A stretch of DNA of 64,000 nt from Beaufortia kweichowensis (Eukaryota > Chordata > Actinopteri > Cypriniformes > Gastromyzontidae): contig CM032808.1 of the NCBI GenBank assembly GCA_019155185.1, positions 3,840,492 through 3,904,491 of the forward strand. Reading direction: 5' to 3'. The first letter of the stretch is position 1. Each line of letters opens with the position of its first letter. The notes below the pieces were generated by a model. The model was not told where the DNA came from. It searched no databases and saw only the letters and a list, made by a program, of their open reading frames with translations. Of this stretch, positions 1-9,138 are shown in pieces. The translations under genes and the position numbers were made by a program.

Positions 1-13
1 TTTCATCTTACAG

Positions 14-374
14 AGATTAAAGAGTGTCTGAAGTCTTGTCAGGTTAGTGTCATTTATAAAGCTGCATTGATCTGAGACTTTCACCTTCATATTACATAAT
101 TCTTTCAAATTCTATTGTTTAAATAACATGTTTTTACTCTTAACACAGAAAACAGTTAGATCTATCCAAACTTTTTCATATCATGTAGAATTTTTGTTCT
201 TAAAGCAGATCGATTTATATTGTTAAAATATCCTAAAAACAGAGAGCACCAGGATCAGATGAGCCTCTAGCGACTGGATCAAACCAGAACACAGCAGAAT
301 CTCATGAAATGAAAAATCTTCTGAAGACTGAAGATCATCAGATTCAGCCTGATTCAGTGATCTCACAATCATGA
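14..374 (+). CDS. 3' end of an unrecognised gene (last two exons)
   Basis: Two exon-like blocks read through in one frame. The first, 14-42, follows a good acceptor (ttcatcttacag) and ends at a cag|gttagt donor. The second, 243-374, follows aaaaacag and runs to a TGA at 372-374. Joined, they give about 53 codons ending ...DSVISQS. The tail is hydrophilic, rich in Glu, Ser and Gln, with no cysteines after the first exon, and could be the cytoplasmic tail of a receptor or a disordered C-terminus. I do not recognise the protein. EXOSC1, the usual vertebrate neighbour of ZDHHC16 on this side, does not match. The rest of the gene would lie left of the window. The call rests on splice signals and an open frame only. 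Confidence 0.4.
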
Positions 375-836
375 GAGAAGATCATTCTGACACATTCAAC
401 ACAATCTCACAAACAGTGTTATTCTTCATTTATCACATAGATGTTTCGCAGCGTGAGCTAATGTATTTATGTGAAAACTCATGTGAAAATAGGAGGAGGA
501 TGTTCAGTTGCTTTTAAGATTTCTAAGACCATTTCCAGCTTTAAGACTTATTCCAGCTGTAATGTTGACCAGTACTTTTTATTTTTTCTTAGTTTTTTAT
601 AAAAACAAAACTTACATGTACATGTTTGCTCAAAACATTTACTTTTAATTCAATTGCAGCATGGGAGTTTAAGGTTTTATATGTTTTGAATTATTAGAGA
701 TGTTTTCAAGATAAAACATGTGGATTATTTCACATTATGAATCCGTTAAGATACAAATATAGCTGAACCTAAATGTTTTTCTTCACTATGCACTGCTTAT
801 TAAGTGTTCAGCTATACTTTATTGAGATCTGTGTGA
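375..836 (+). other. Likely 3' UTR or intergenic sequence
   Basis: AT-rich sequence following the TGA of the upstream gene. I see no open frame, RNA gene or repeat that I recognise. A possible AATAAA signal occurs further on at about 1027, beyond the SINE. Confidence 0.3.
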
Positions 837-990
837 TGTTGTAGCCTAGTGGTTAGAGCATTGGACTAGCAACCAGATGGTTGCTGGTTTGATTCCCAGT
901 ACCAGCAGGAAACAACTGAGGTGCCCCCTGAGTAACTTGTAAGTTGCTTTGGCTAAAAGCGTCTGCTAAATGTAAATGTAAATGTAAATG
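837..990 (+). mobile_element. tRNA-derived SINE
   Basis: A tRNA-like head carries a box A (TAGCCTAGTGG, 842-852) and a box B (GGTTTGATTCCC, 886-897). A unique body follows (accagcaggaaacaactgagg), then a tail ending in TAAATG repeats (966-990). The tail TTTGGcTAAAAGCGTCTGC is shared with the LINE on the - strand at 2977-3045 and with the SINE fragment at 56632-56766. The pattern fits a Pol III SINE that borrows the 3' tail of an L2-like LINE. The head is too diverged to be a working tRNA gene. Confidence 0.8.
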
Positions 991-1396
991 TTCACGGCTG
1001 ATATTAATGCATTAGAATACAGCTGAAATAAATACTGCATGATTAACTCATTAGATTACTGTTGTTTGTATTTTCCTTATTTAAAAAACATGGTTCCTTT
1101 ATCTTAATGGCATGAGAGTTTGTTTTTTGTTTTTTAAGAGTTTTGTTTCCTACAATAAAATCTGTACACACACAAAAATAATGGGCTTAAATTGGTTGTT
1201 CTAAAGAAAAAATAGTAGATTTGCAGGTGAGACTTCCGGCCTCACCTGCAACGCAATACAACCATTACACCAGGGCTGTCAAAATGGCTGAAAAATAAAT
1301 TCGAATTTCGTACTTAAATAATACTAATATTCGAATTTTAAAGACCTACTTTGTATTAGAGAAAAAATACTGTATTGTCTCCTAAACACACTAGAT

Positions 1397-1592
1397 GGGC
1401 AGGGATGGGCAAACTTGGTCCTGGAGGGCCGCTGTCCTGCAGAGTTTAGCTCCAACCCCAATTAAACACACCTGAACCAGCTAATCAAGGTCTAATTAGG
1501 CATACAAGAAACTTTGAGGCAGGTGGGTTGAGGCAAGCTGGAGCTAAACTTTGCAGGACAGTGGCCCTCCAGGACTGAGTTTGGACACCCCT
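1397..1592. mobile_element. Palindromic hAT-like MITE
   Basis: Terminal inverted repeats of about 35 bp: CAGGGATGGGCAAACTTGG on the left, and on the right the complement of CAGGGGTGTCCAAACTCAG. Both continue into TCCTGGAGGGCC and then an inner inverted segment (tttagctccaacc / ggagctaaac). CACTAGAT before and CACTAGAA after the element resemble an 8-bp target duplication, although three extra G residues separate the left copy from the terminus. There is no coding capacity. Confidence 0.75.
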
Positions 1593-1758
1593 GCACTAGA
1601 AGGTGCAACACAATGACCTAAGAATATAAACCAAGTCAAACACGCATTTTTTTAATCTAAACCTATTTTATTTAGATGAAATTGCATGACTTTGTGCATA
1701 AACATTTTTAAATCATTAAATTAAATCATTAAATCATCATCATGCACTCATTTTAAAA

Positions 1759-2000
1759 TCATACATAGAATAGAATACAAATAGAATTTTTTAAATGAAC
1801 ATGCAGAAAACAAAAGTGCATGTATATACAGTATGTATATAAATGTGCAGTGACTGTCACATAAGCATTAGTGTTTAGAGAAGTCCATCCATCTGTTGTC
1901 AAGGCCACAGATCGATTGTTTAGTGAGACTTTAACGCTCTTTGCAGTGGTATCATAAAGCTTAGAAATGCGATTGCTTACTGTACCCTTGGAAGGAATAC
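1759..2000 (-). pseudogene. hAT transposase fragment
   Basis: Read on the - strand, the frame contains GTVSNRISKLYD followed by VALTTDGWTSLNTNAYVTV. This matches the region around the first catalytic Asp of BED/hAT transposases, whose usual motif is a (T)TDGWTS block. The homologous part starts abruptly at about position 2000, where the inserted element begins, and is followed by non-homologous residues after VTAH. It is a fragment of a protein normally over 500 residues long and is not functional. Confidence 0.65.
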
Positions 2001-2976
2001 TGCATACCTGCCAACTTTTCAAAAAACCTTGGAGTGAGATTTTGTCAGGGGTGATCAAAATTATGCCGCGCACACAGCTACACAAGTTGGTGGCTCAGAT
2101 ATCAGAGAATTGGAATTAATTTGATGTTGTACCCTGCATTCTGGTGGTTTGTGGGGAGGCCCAAAGCCGTTGATAGGGGCAGCCTACTGGAGATGGACAA
2201 TATTGGTTACATTCTGTGAAGCAGAAATAGTTGAAGGTCTACCCCCAGGAAATTTTGGATTAAGTAGATGTGATTTCCGGTATTCTAGTGGATTTTTGGG
2301 TGGTCTGCTAAAGATGTGCAATACCTGAACTTATTCTGATTCATGTTCGTCATCATGACTTGTAGGGCCTTCTAGACTTGTAGGGACGCAGCCTCGTTCT
2401 TTCGGGGTATCTCTTCTTCTGTCGCTAACTTCGGGGTGCAGCCAGCCATAGATGCCATCAGCGCCATCTACCGTCGGGCTTGAATGAGTCTCGGCCCAAG
2501 ATCGTTTTTTTTTGCGTGAGTAATTGGATGTGTGGCGTGAGTGCGTGTGAAAGCAGGCAAAACCATGGCTGCGTCCGAAATCGCATACTGCCATACTATA
2601 TAGTAGGCGAAAATCAGTACGCGAGGGGAGTAGTATGTCCGAATTCATAGTATTCGATTTTGAAGTGTTCATTCGATGGACATTTTTCTATCCCATGAGC
2701 CCCGGGAGCTGAGTCAGCCAGAGAAGAAGACAGAGGCTGCGTTATTTTAGAAAATGGTGGAAAACGGAAAAACTTTGTGCTTGTGCTTTTATTGCGCTTG
2801 TTTAACATCGTCCAAATAAACGACTCGTTTATTAAACTTTTAAACAACGTAAATCGATGGGATATGTTTGTAAATTGGCTGTAAAATATGTTTAATCATT
2901 GGTATGTCAATAAGCTAACTCGTAGCTCTACATTTGTTGTTAAGAAGTTTAATAAAGCTACAAAACTAAAGAGTAT

Positions 2977-3800
2977 TACATTTACATTTACATTTAGGCA
3001 TTTAGCTGACGCTTTTATCCAAAGCGACTTACAAATATTAGGAGACAATGAAGCCACAAATCAAAAGCGGCAGCAATAGTACAAAGAAGTGCTTTCCTAA
3101 GTTTACAATGTTATGCAGTGCTAGATAAATACCTGTAGAGGAAGGAAAAGTTTTTTTTTATGCTGTTAGGTGTTCGTGGAAAAGGTGCGTTTTTAGTAGT
3201 TTTTTAAAGGAGGTGAGGGATGTGGCAGACCGGATTGTGTTAGGGAGATTATTCCACAAGCCGGGAACAGAGAAGGAGAAAGAGCGAGAGAGAGATTTAG
3301 CGCCTTTCTGTGATGGTACCACCAGTCGACGTTCATTCACTGAGCGCAGGGTTCTGGATGGGTTGTATGTATGTAGGAGCGAGTTAAAATATGAGGGTGC
3401 TGAGTTTGTGATGGTTTTAAATGTCAGCATTAATGATTTGAATTTAATGCGGGCCGCCACCGGTAGCCAATGGAGAGAGATGAGGAGTGGCGTGACATGT
3501 GCTCTTTTGGGTTCCTGGAAGACATGTCTTGCTGCAGCGTTCTGTATCATCTGCAGTGGTTTGATTGTTTGTGCAGGAAGACCAGCCAGAAGAGCATTGC
3601 AATAGTCCAGTCTGGAGATTACCATGGCTTGGACAAGCAGTTGGGCAGCGTGCTCTGTGAGATATGGCCTGGTCTTCCTGATGTTGTAAAGTGCATATCT
3701 ACAAGACCGTGATATCCTTGAGATGTGTTCGGTAAAAGACAGCTGGTCGTTGAAGATTACACCAAGGTTTCTAACTGATTTAGATGGTGTAATGTATTAA
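2977..3800 (-). mobile_element. 5'-truncated CR1/L2-like LINE
   Basis: A - strand copy. The reverse-transcriptase C-terminal region (3158-3781) is followed by a short 3' UTR and a tail with the complement of TTTGGATAAAAGCGTCAGC and TAAATG repeats at 2977-3000. TATTA occurs at both edges (about 2972 and 3797) and may be the target duplication. The 5' truncation at about 3800 is typical of LINE insertion. Confidence 0.8.
3158..3781 (-). pseudogene. LINE reverse transcriptase C-terminal fragment, frame open
   Basis: About 208 uninterrupted codons on the - strand. The frame enters at TPSKSVRNLGVIF, passes FTEHISRISRSC and SRLDYCNALLAGLP, then HVTPLLISLHWLPV, and ends ...LLKTHLFHEHLTA before a stop. 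These are the usual thumb and C-terminal blocks of fish CR1/L2-clade LINE proteins. The catalytic core with the (Y/F)xDD motif is missing because of 5' truncation. The absence of stops or frameshifts over 624 bases suggests a recent insertion. Confidence 0.85.
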
Positions 3801-4234
3801 GTTTTATTTATGTTTTACCAGTGTTGATATATTGGGAAATACTTGTTTGCTATATAGCAAGTTACTGTAAATATGCATCAACGTGTCAATGTAGCATTAA
3901 TAGATCATGATCATTTATATATTCACTGATGTTTAAATATTAGTTTGATATTACAGGGACTGATAAACACCCAGCTTCTCATCCAGTGGAGAGTGGCGGG
4001 TTCTTTAAATGTTCGGGCTGCTGTGAGGAATGTATGTCACGTGATGCATAAAATGGCGGACGTAGTACGTCCGAATTTCATTCATACTTCCCGTATTCAT
4101 ACTATATAGAACGTACTGGTTTGACGGTTGATAAGTAGGCACTACTTCTAATTCAGTATGTACTGTCACAGTACGCAATTTCGGATGCAGCCCGTGTGTC
4201 ACACGGCGAAAGCGTGAGAGTTGGCAGCTCTGCT

Positions 4235-4911
4235 TAATACCTACTTAATACTTAATACCAACACATAAAAATAAATTAAATTAAGGACATGCATCTGAAA
4301 TGGAAATTGGAAATGTTGGGCAATAAATATATAACAGGAATATAACAGCTTTTCAGTAAACTGTTTTTGCAGTATTGTCCGTTAAAGCAAAACGTTACAG
4401 CCACTGTCTCCAAAATTATTTAGTATTCAATTATGACAGACACAGCATTCCATCATGTTCTATAATATCATCATGTTTGTAGTGTGTTTCAGGGGATTAA
4501 AAAGTACAATAGGCCTATATATGTCAGACCTAGTGGAGTATAGTAACTAATAATAGTAATACAAAGTTGCATAAAATGGAAATAATAAAGTAGGCTAAAA
4601 CTACCTCAAATGGGGTTGGATAACACAACTGATAACATATAAAACATAAGACAATATAACATTTACTGTGTCATAAAATTGACTGATAAATTTTTTTTAC
4701 GTGAGATTTCGCCAATTTTGTGATGGTTTGCTGTTGTCAAGTTGGCATTTTCAAAATGGCGGCCGCGCTACCGAAGCGCCATCTAGTGGCTATTACGAGA
4801 AAGCATAGTTTAGCCTCTTGGGCTCTGGCGGCGCTTATCGATCTATTTACATCAATAGAGTATGGGGGCGTGACGTAACGGCTCTAGCGCCGCGATGGCT
4901 GATGGGAAAAA
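4235..4911. other. Intergenic sequence without recognised genes
   Basis: AT-rich to about 4740, then GC-richer. A CAAAATGGCGGCC block at 4752-4764 matches the YY1 consensus. No ORF or RNA gene was recognised. Confidence 0.4.
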
Positions 4912-4959
4912 TCGCCATATTGTGAGGCCACTTGTTGTGACGCGCCAACGAGTTTAGTC

Positions 4960-5203
4960 ATGGGAAGAATCTGCTGCGTTGTTGGATGTAATGTCCGTTC
5001 ACACGATCGACGTGGGAGAAAAATAGACAACGGTCTTTCTTTTTATTGTTTTCCGGCCTGGAAACAAAACGAAGGGAGTCATGTGTCTGACGTTACAAAG
5101 CGGAGACGGATGGCCTGGATATCCGCCATGACGCACGGACATATGTTTCGCAGATATCCCAAGATCACTTAAAGTGTGTTCCAGGCATTTTCATTCAAGA
5201 TGA
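4960..5203 (+). pseudogene. THAP-domain ORF, frameshifted
   Basis: From the ATG at 4960 the frame reads MGRICCVVGCNVRSH, giving the paired cysteines of a THAP (C2CH) zinc finger. A FYCFP block and MAWISAM (the conserved Trp region) follow. The frame hits TAA at 5170. Shifting by one base resumes with KVCSRHFHSR, the expected second Cys-His pair (CxxH), before a TGA at 5201. One single-base indel therefore breaks an otherwise recognisable DNA-binding domain. THAP domains occur in host transcription factors and in P-like and other transposases; no transposase body follows here. Either a pseudogene or an exon of a decayed element. Confidence 0.6.
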
Positions 5204-5778
5204 TTCTCAACAATGTTATGAACAATATTTAAATAAGAAAACATTTTTCTTAATGCAAAATGTGTGTAAAATGGCCATAAACAAGTTTTTCCATTATATA
5301 CAATGTATTTATTTATTTTATCTAATTTGCTTATTAATGTGTTTTTGGGGCAACGTAGAATGAACAAATAAGTGCAATAATGAGAGTAATAATTAGCAAG
5401 ATTTTCATAATAATAAGAATTTTGATATATGATGTTTTCTCTATTCATTTGTTGTCTCCCAAAATGTGTAATGAACAAGAGGTTCATATTTTGATTTGAA
5501 ACCCCACAAGATTTTCCTGAGATGCTGATTTAAGTACAAAATATTATCATGTTTTCATAAGGGTGTTACACTTGATCACTAAATTAATGTCATCTGTTTT
5601 TAAAGACCAAGGAGTGGTCATGGTGAAACATCCAATCATTTGTCATTTCTGAAAAGCCCTGAACATGCTCTGTACAGGACATCGAGACTTAAAACTATAA
5701 TGTCTCAGAGAAATCGCTAAAACATAATGTCCATAAAATACCATAGCTGGTAGTCAGGAGGATATTATATAAATCTGA

Positions 5779-6040
5779 TTAAATATTGTGTAAAGATGCG
5801 TATTTCACAGGTAGGTAAGTAACCTTTGTACGAACGACGGTGTTTTCACAACTCCGTGGTTTGTAGGCTTCCAAGTCATGGACCCAGCCATTTGTAAATT
5901 GAACGTGGGCTTCCATAGATTTAAAATTACGAAATTGAGCCTCGGTATAAGCACTCACACCACAGACTAAATATACAAAAATATCTGGAAATGTCTCTTG
6001 CAGGCTCCTCATACGGATCCAGATTTCCGATCAATGCCAT
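5779..6040 (-). pseudogene. YqaJ/SWIM-family N-terminal fragment
   Basis: On the - strand an ATG at 6040 starts MALIGNLDPYEE. One frame away, from 6012, the sequence continues FPDIFVYLVCGVSAYTEAQF, then FKSMEAHVQFTNGWVHDLEA. This resembles the N-terminal exon of a multicopy fish family that I recall as carrying a SWIM zinc finger and a YqaJ-like nuclease domain; the blocks DIY.YLV...YT and KS.EA...F..GWV.D are typical. The frame change between MALIG and FPDIF implies an indel. After VVRTK an AAG|GTTACT sequence could be the exon-end donor. No SWIM or nuclease domain is present in this window. Confidence 0.5.
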
Positions 6041-6132
6041 CTTTTCCAGGTACCGTTTTCTTGCGTCCGGAAGAAGTTTGTCTCTATATAGTACATTTCA
6101 AGTCTCGTCCGATGTGGCCTCACAATATGGCG

Positions 6133-9130
6133 GCGCGCTATTGTTTACGTCCCAGAATGCACTGCGCAGTGACGTCGGTTGCCAAGCCCTATACCAGCAA
6201 AGCGGAGAAGTTGCGTCATCAGAGCGTTTATTATTAAAAGTTTGGGGGTAATAATGGTATAACAAAATTTCAGGTTATTTTAACTGTTTATAAAGGAGAA
6301 TGAATCATGGTTCATCATCTTCAGCTTTTTAAAAGGCAAATGATAAGTTATTATTTCAAAAAAGCTCTAATTGTAAGTCACCTATGAATTTAATTTACCA
6401 CTGTAGTAATATTTCATAATATACAATTTACTTTAGTGTTAGTAGTGTAAAGTGTAAGTGTAAACTTTAGGAAGTTTAATTTTTGCTCTTGAAGTAAACC
6501 CAAAAATTAACCATGGATTTACTATAGTTTACCTATGTTATTTGTTGTAAAACCACAGTAACCACAAATTTACCATATAGTTTAAACATTATATATTTAA
6601 ACATATTGTAGTTAACGCATTGATGAATTTAGGAAAACTTAAAGATTTAAAAATGGCAGTTTCATTCAAGAATAAGAATAAGTAAATAAATCGACGGGTG
6701 GAGGGGGATCTACGTAGTATGAGTGACAGTATACCTCTACCCAATTTTATTCATAAACTTACAGATATTAACGAGCTCAAAACAGTTTTGACTTTTATTT
6801 TGAAAGTTACAGTTAAACACCGGAAGTTCAATAGGTTTTCTCATTCACAGTCAGTTCATATTCCTGCTTCTTAAATGCAGAGCAATTAGTAGTTAGGATG
6901 TGATATATGTAATACACGAGTTGTGTCTTTGATTTACTTGAACATGACCTGAATCATTTTCGTGAGCGATTCGGTTGAATAACTGTACATAATCGGATTT
7001 GGTACGTATTTTATTCTTTTTTTAAATGCCAGTCGATATGAGCATCTTCACCTTGTTTTAGATCTAAGTATACAGTACACCTACCCTTCGCAATAACAGT
7101 ATAAACACATCATCTCTTGTTACTTGCAACAATATGCATCATTGCTGAAATTGAAACTGTTTTTGATCGCACATTATTTGACGTCGACTCTTTGTTCTGG
7201 TTAACCTGCTGGTGCTATGGAACGTGTGCCTTTTAATCAGGAAAAAGAGAACATTGATACCTGAGATAATACTCTGTTTCAGCGTTACAACGTGCCAGTC
7301 ATAAGCCTGACAGAGGTCAAGTCTGGGTGTTCTTGGACTCCAAGTGTTGACATATGGCGAATGTATCCAATATCATGCACTTGAAACAGACCATGTCCAC
7401 AACATTTCCTTGTCATCTGCATCCTGTTCTCTGTTTAAGTTAAATTTAGTTTTTCTGTATTTAATCCCGGGTATATGAGTGTTTTCTAGTAAAAACACCA
7501 GTATCTTCCAAAAAAACATGTTGCTTTTAAAATAATGTTTAACCTTATCAAACGGTAACAATAATGTTATTATTTTAATGTTTTTGTAGTGCTATTTAAT
7601 ATTATGTAGTGCTTGATAATATTAGATTTTATTGAACTATTATTATTATTATTAGTAGTAGTAAAATATTTAAATACAAATATAGTTGAGGAGAAACAGT
7701 AAATAAGTTTCAAACATGCAAATTGTTTGCAAGAATGTTTGGTATTTTGCTAAATTTACTAATATCCTAAAATGTTTAAAAATAGTCATAATAAGAAATG
7801 AATAGTTGTGTGCCATACTGAATATGTTTATAGATCAGCCACTTTGAATTTTCGATATTGGCATTGTCCACTGAAAAATCTGTATATTTTTTTATTTTAT
7901 ACTTGTAGAATGAAATACTTTGTATTTTAGAACAGAAGTAAAACATTCTGTTTCCTTTAGAAGCAATTTTTAAATATGTATAACAAGTAATGAACCATTT
8001 GTCGTTAATTACCATGGCTTGCAAGTAAACACAGAATAACCTATTTTTTTTCACAACCTTACCTTTCCACCTGCATCATTAGAAAGAAAATGGGTCCATA
8101 TGTACAGATGGTCCATCTCAAAGCACTTGCAGGCCATGAGAGCATTCCCATAGGACACAAAATGAAACAAAGACACTATCTTATAACCTAAACTCACTTT
8201 CATTAGATGCTGGCTGGCCATATCAGATGGACACTTACCCTGATAAAGAAATGCATGCCGTGCTGGGTTACACTGGTCATGTGCCTTGAAGCTTTTTCTA
8301 AGGTGGTAGTTGTTACATGAGGTGAACCGCCAGGTTCTTGATAAAATATTTAAACTGCTTTTTTCCTGCGCTGGACATTAGATGATAATCCTGCACAGTG
8401 TACTACTGCCTAGGTGTCCACCTTATAGGAAGGTATTTTGAGCTATCCACATTTTTTTCTAATCAAACCAATGCTTTTTACCTTTGGAGGTGCGTGTTTT
8501 TGAGTTGTATGGTTTCAGTGTTAAAGTACAAATCTTTAACTAAAGCTTTGAGGACATAGTCTCTTGTTATGCACATGGGCATAGAACATTTTTTGTGACG
8601 TTTGTCTATTTTGAACCTGATTTTTAAGACATCTGAAACCACTAAAGTTAGGTAAGGAATTTGCTTAAGACTGCAAATTAATTTTGGAAGTTTAGATAAC
8701 TTGATGTCATTTTTGCTTTGGTCTGCTAAAATGTAGATAACTTTTTATAATCATCGATCATCATTGAGTTTGTGAATTAGACCAGTGTACCAGTATTTTT
8801 GTTTACAATTATTTTCCTCTTGTTTTTTATGTTGCTTTGCAGTCTTTGCCCTCTCGTATTACGTTTGCATTTATTTGAAGACATGTAAGCAACCCAAAGC
8901 AACTTTTAAGCGCATTTAAGTTATACATTTTATCAGAATGTGTGTTCTGTTGGAATCGAACCCATTACCAATGGGTTCCCCACCCCCTTAACTTAACAGT
9001 GTGTGCCAAGTTGTGTATCAAGTTGTACAGGACAGAGTGCTGAAGCCTGTATATTGTCATTACATGTGTTTGTGTGTGTTATGCAGATGTGGAAAAGAAC
9101 TCATTTTTCTTATTTTGTCTGTGTTGAAGG
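6133..9130. other. Region upstream of zdhhc16, mostly unexplained
   Basis: AT-rich sequence that should contain the promoter and any non-coding first exon of zdhhc16. I could not place a transcription start. Two weak coding-like patches were seen, a fucosyltransferase-like stretch at 7276-7419 and an exon-like open stretch at 8063-8179 on the - strand. No repeat was recognised. Confidence 0.3.
7276..7419 (+). pseudogene. Possible alpha-1,3-fucosyltransferase-like remnant
   Basis: One frame reads ASHKPDRGQVWVFLDSKC, then an in-frame TGA, then HMANVSNIMHLKQTMS. The GQVWVF(F/L) ... S.N.M...TMS spacing recalls the N-terminal block of alpha-1,3-fucosyltransferases, in which GQxWVFxxxESP is followed by a short gap and an (L/M)xxTMSYRxDSD block. 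Only about 40 residues match, with a stop in the middle and no donor-binding domain. This is a memory-based resemblance and may be chance. Confidence 0.25.
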
Positions 9131-9138
9131 TTGATGGG

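Larger units (their letters stand above)
1271..2006 (-). mobile_element. hAT transposon remnant (3' part)
   Basis: The left edge begins CAGGGCTGTC, a hAT-type terminus. On the - strand an exon-like stretch of hAT transposase (1759-2000) points toward this end, so 1271 would be the 3' terminus. The element is interrupted twice: by a palindromic MITE at about 1397-1592 and, at about 2001, by a larger inverted-repeat element that cuts the transposase frame. The 5' part beyond 4234 is not recognisable. Confidence 0.5.
2567..4192. mobile_element. Inverted-repeat DNA element interrupted by a LINE
   Basis: The left end GGCTGCGTCCGAAATCGCATAC is matched in inverted orientation by the right end, whose complement reads GGCTGCATCCGAAATTGCGTAC. 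Both arms continue with related tactatatag and agtatg words. The interior has no clear ORF of its own and is split by a LINE copy. A decayed relative lies at about 34925-35185 inside mms19. A non-autonomous DNA transposon is likely; the superfamily is uncertain. Confidence 0.65.
2001..4234. mobile_element. Outer inverted-repeat element in the nested pile
   Basis: The left edge gcatacCTGCCAACTttt and the right edge agagTTGGCAGctctgc are short inverted repeats. The left edge interrupts the hAT transposase frame exactly, which shows insertion. Most of the interior is itself a second element (2567-4192). The superfamily is not determined, and the boundaries are accurate to within several bases. 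Confidence 0.4.
4913..6132. mobile_element. Two-ORF unit bounded by inverted 19-bp repeats
   Basis: CGCCATATTGTGAGGCCAC at 4913-4931 recurs exactly, inverted, at 6114-6132. Just inside each copy begins an ORF pointing inward: a THAP-like ORF on the + strand from 4960 and a YqaJ/SWIM-family-like ORF on the - strand from 6040. Each inverted copy therefore sits 30-75 bases upstream of a start codon. This resembles either a decayed mobile unit with two convergent genes or two promoters of common origin. No target duplication was found. Confidence 0.45.

Noticed and set aside
842..897. tRNA gene
   Set aside because: Box A and B words are present, but no cloverleaf closes, and the body and tail are those of a SINE.
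3213..3712. Two + strand ORFs of 80-130 codons
   Set aside because: They are antisense shadows of the LINE reverse transcriptase read on the - strand.
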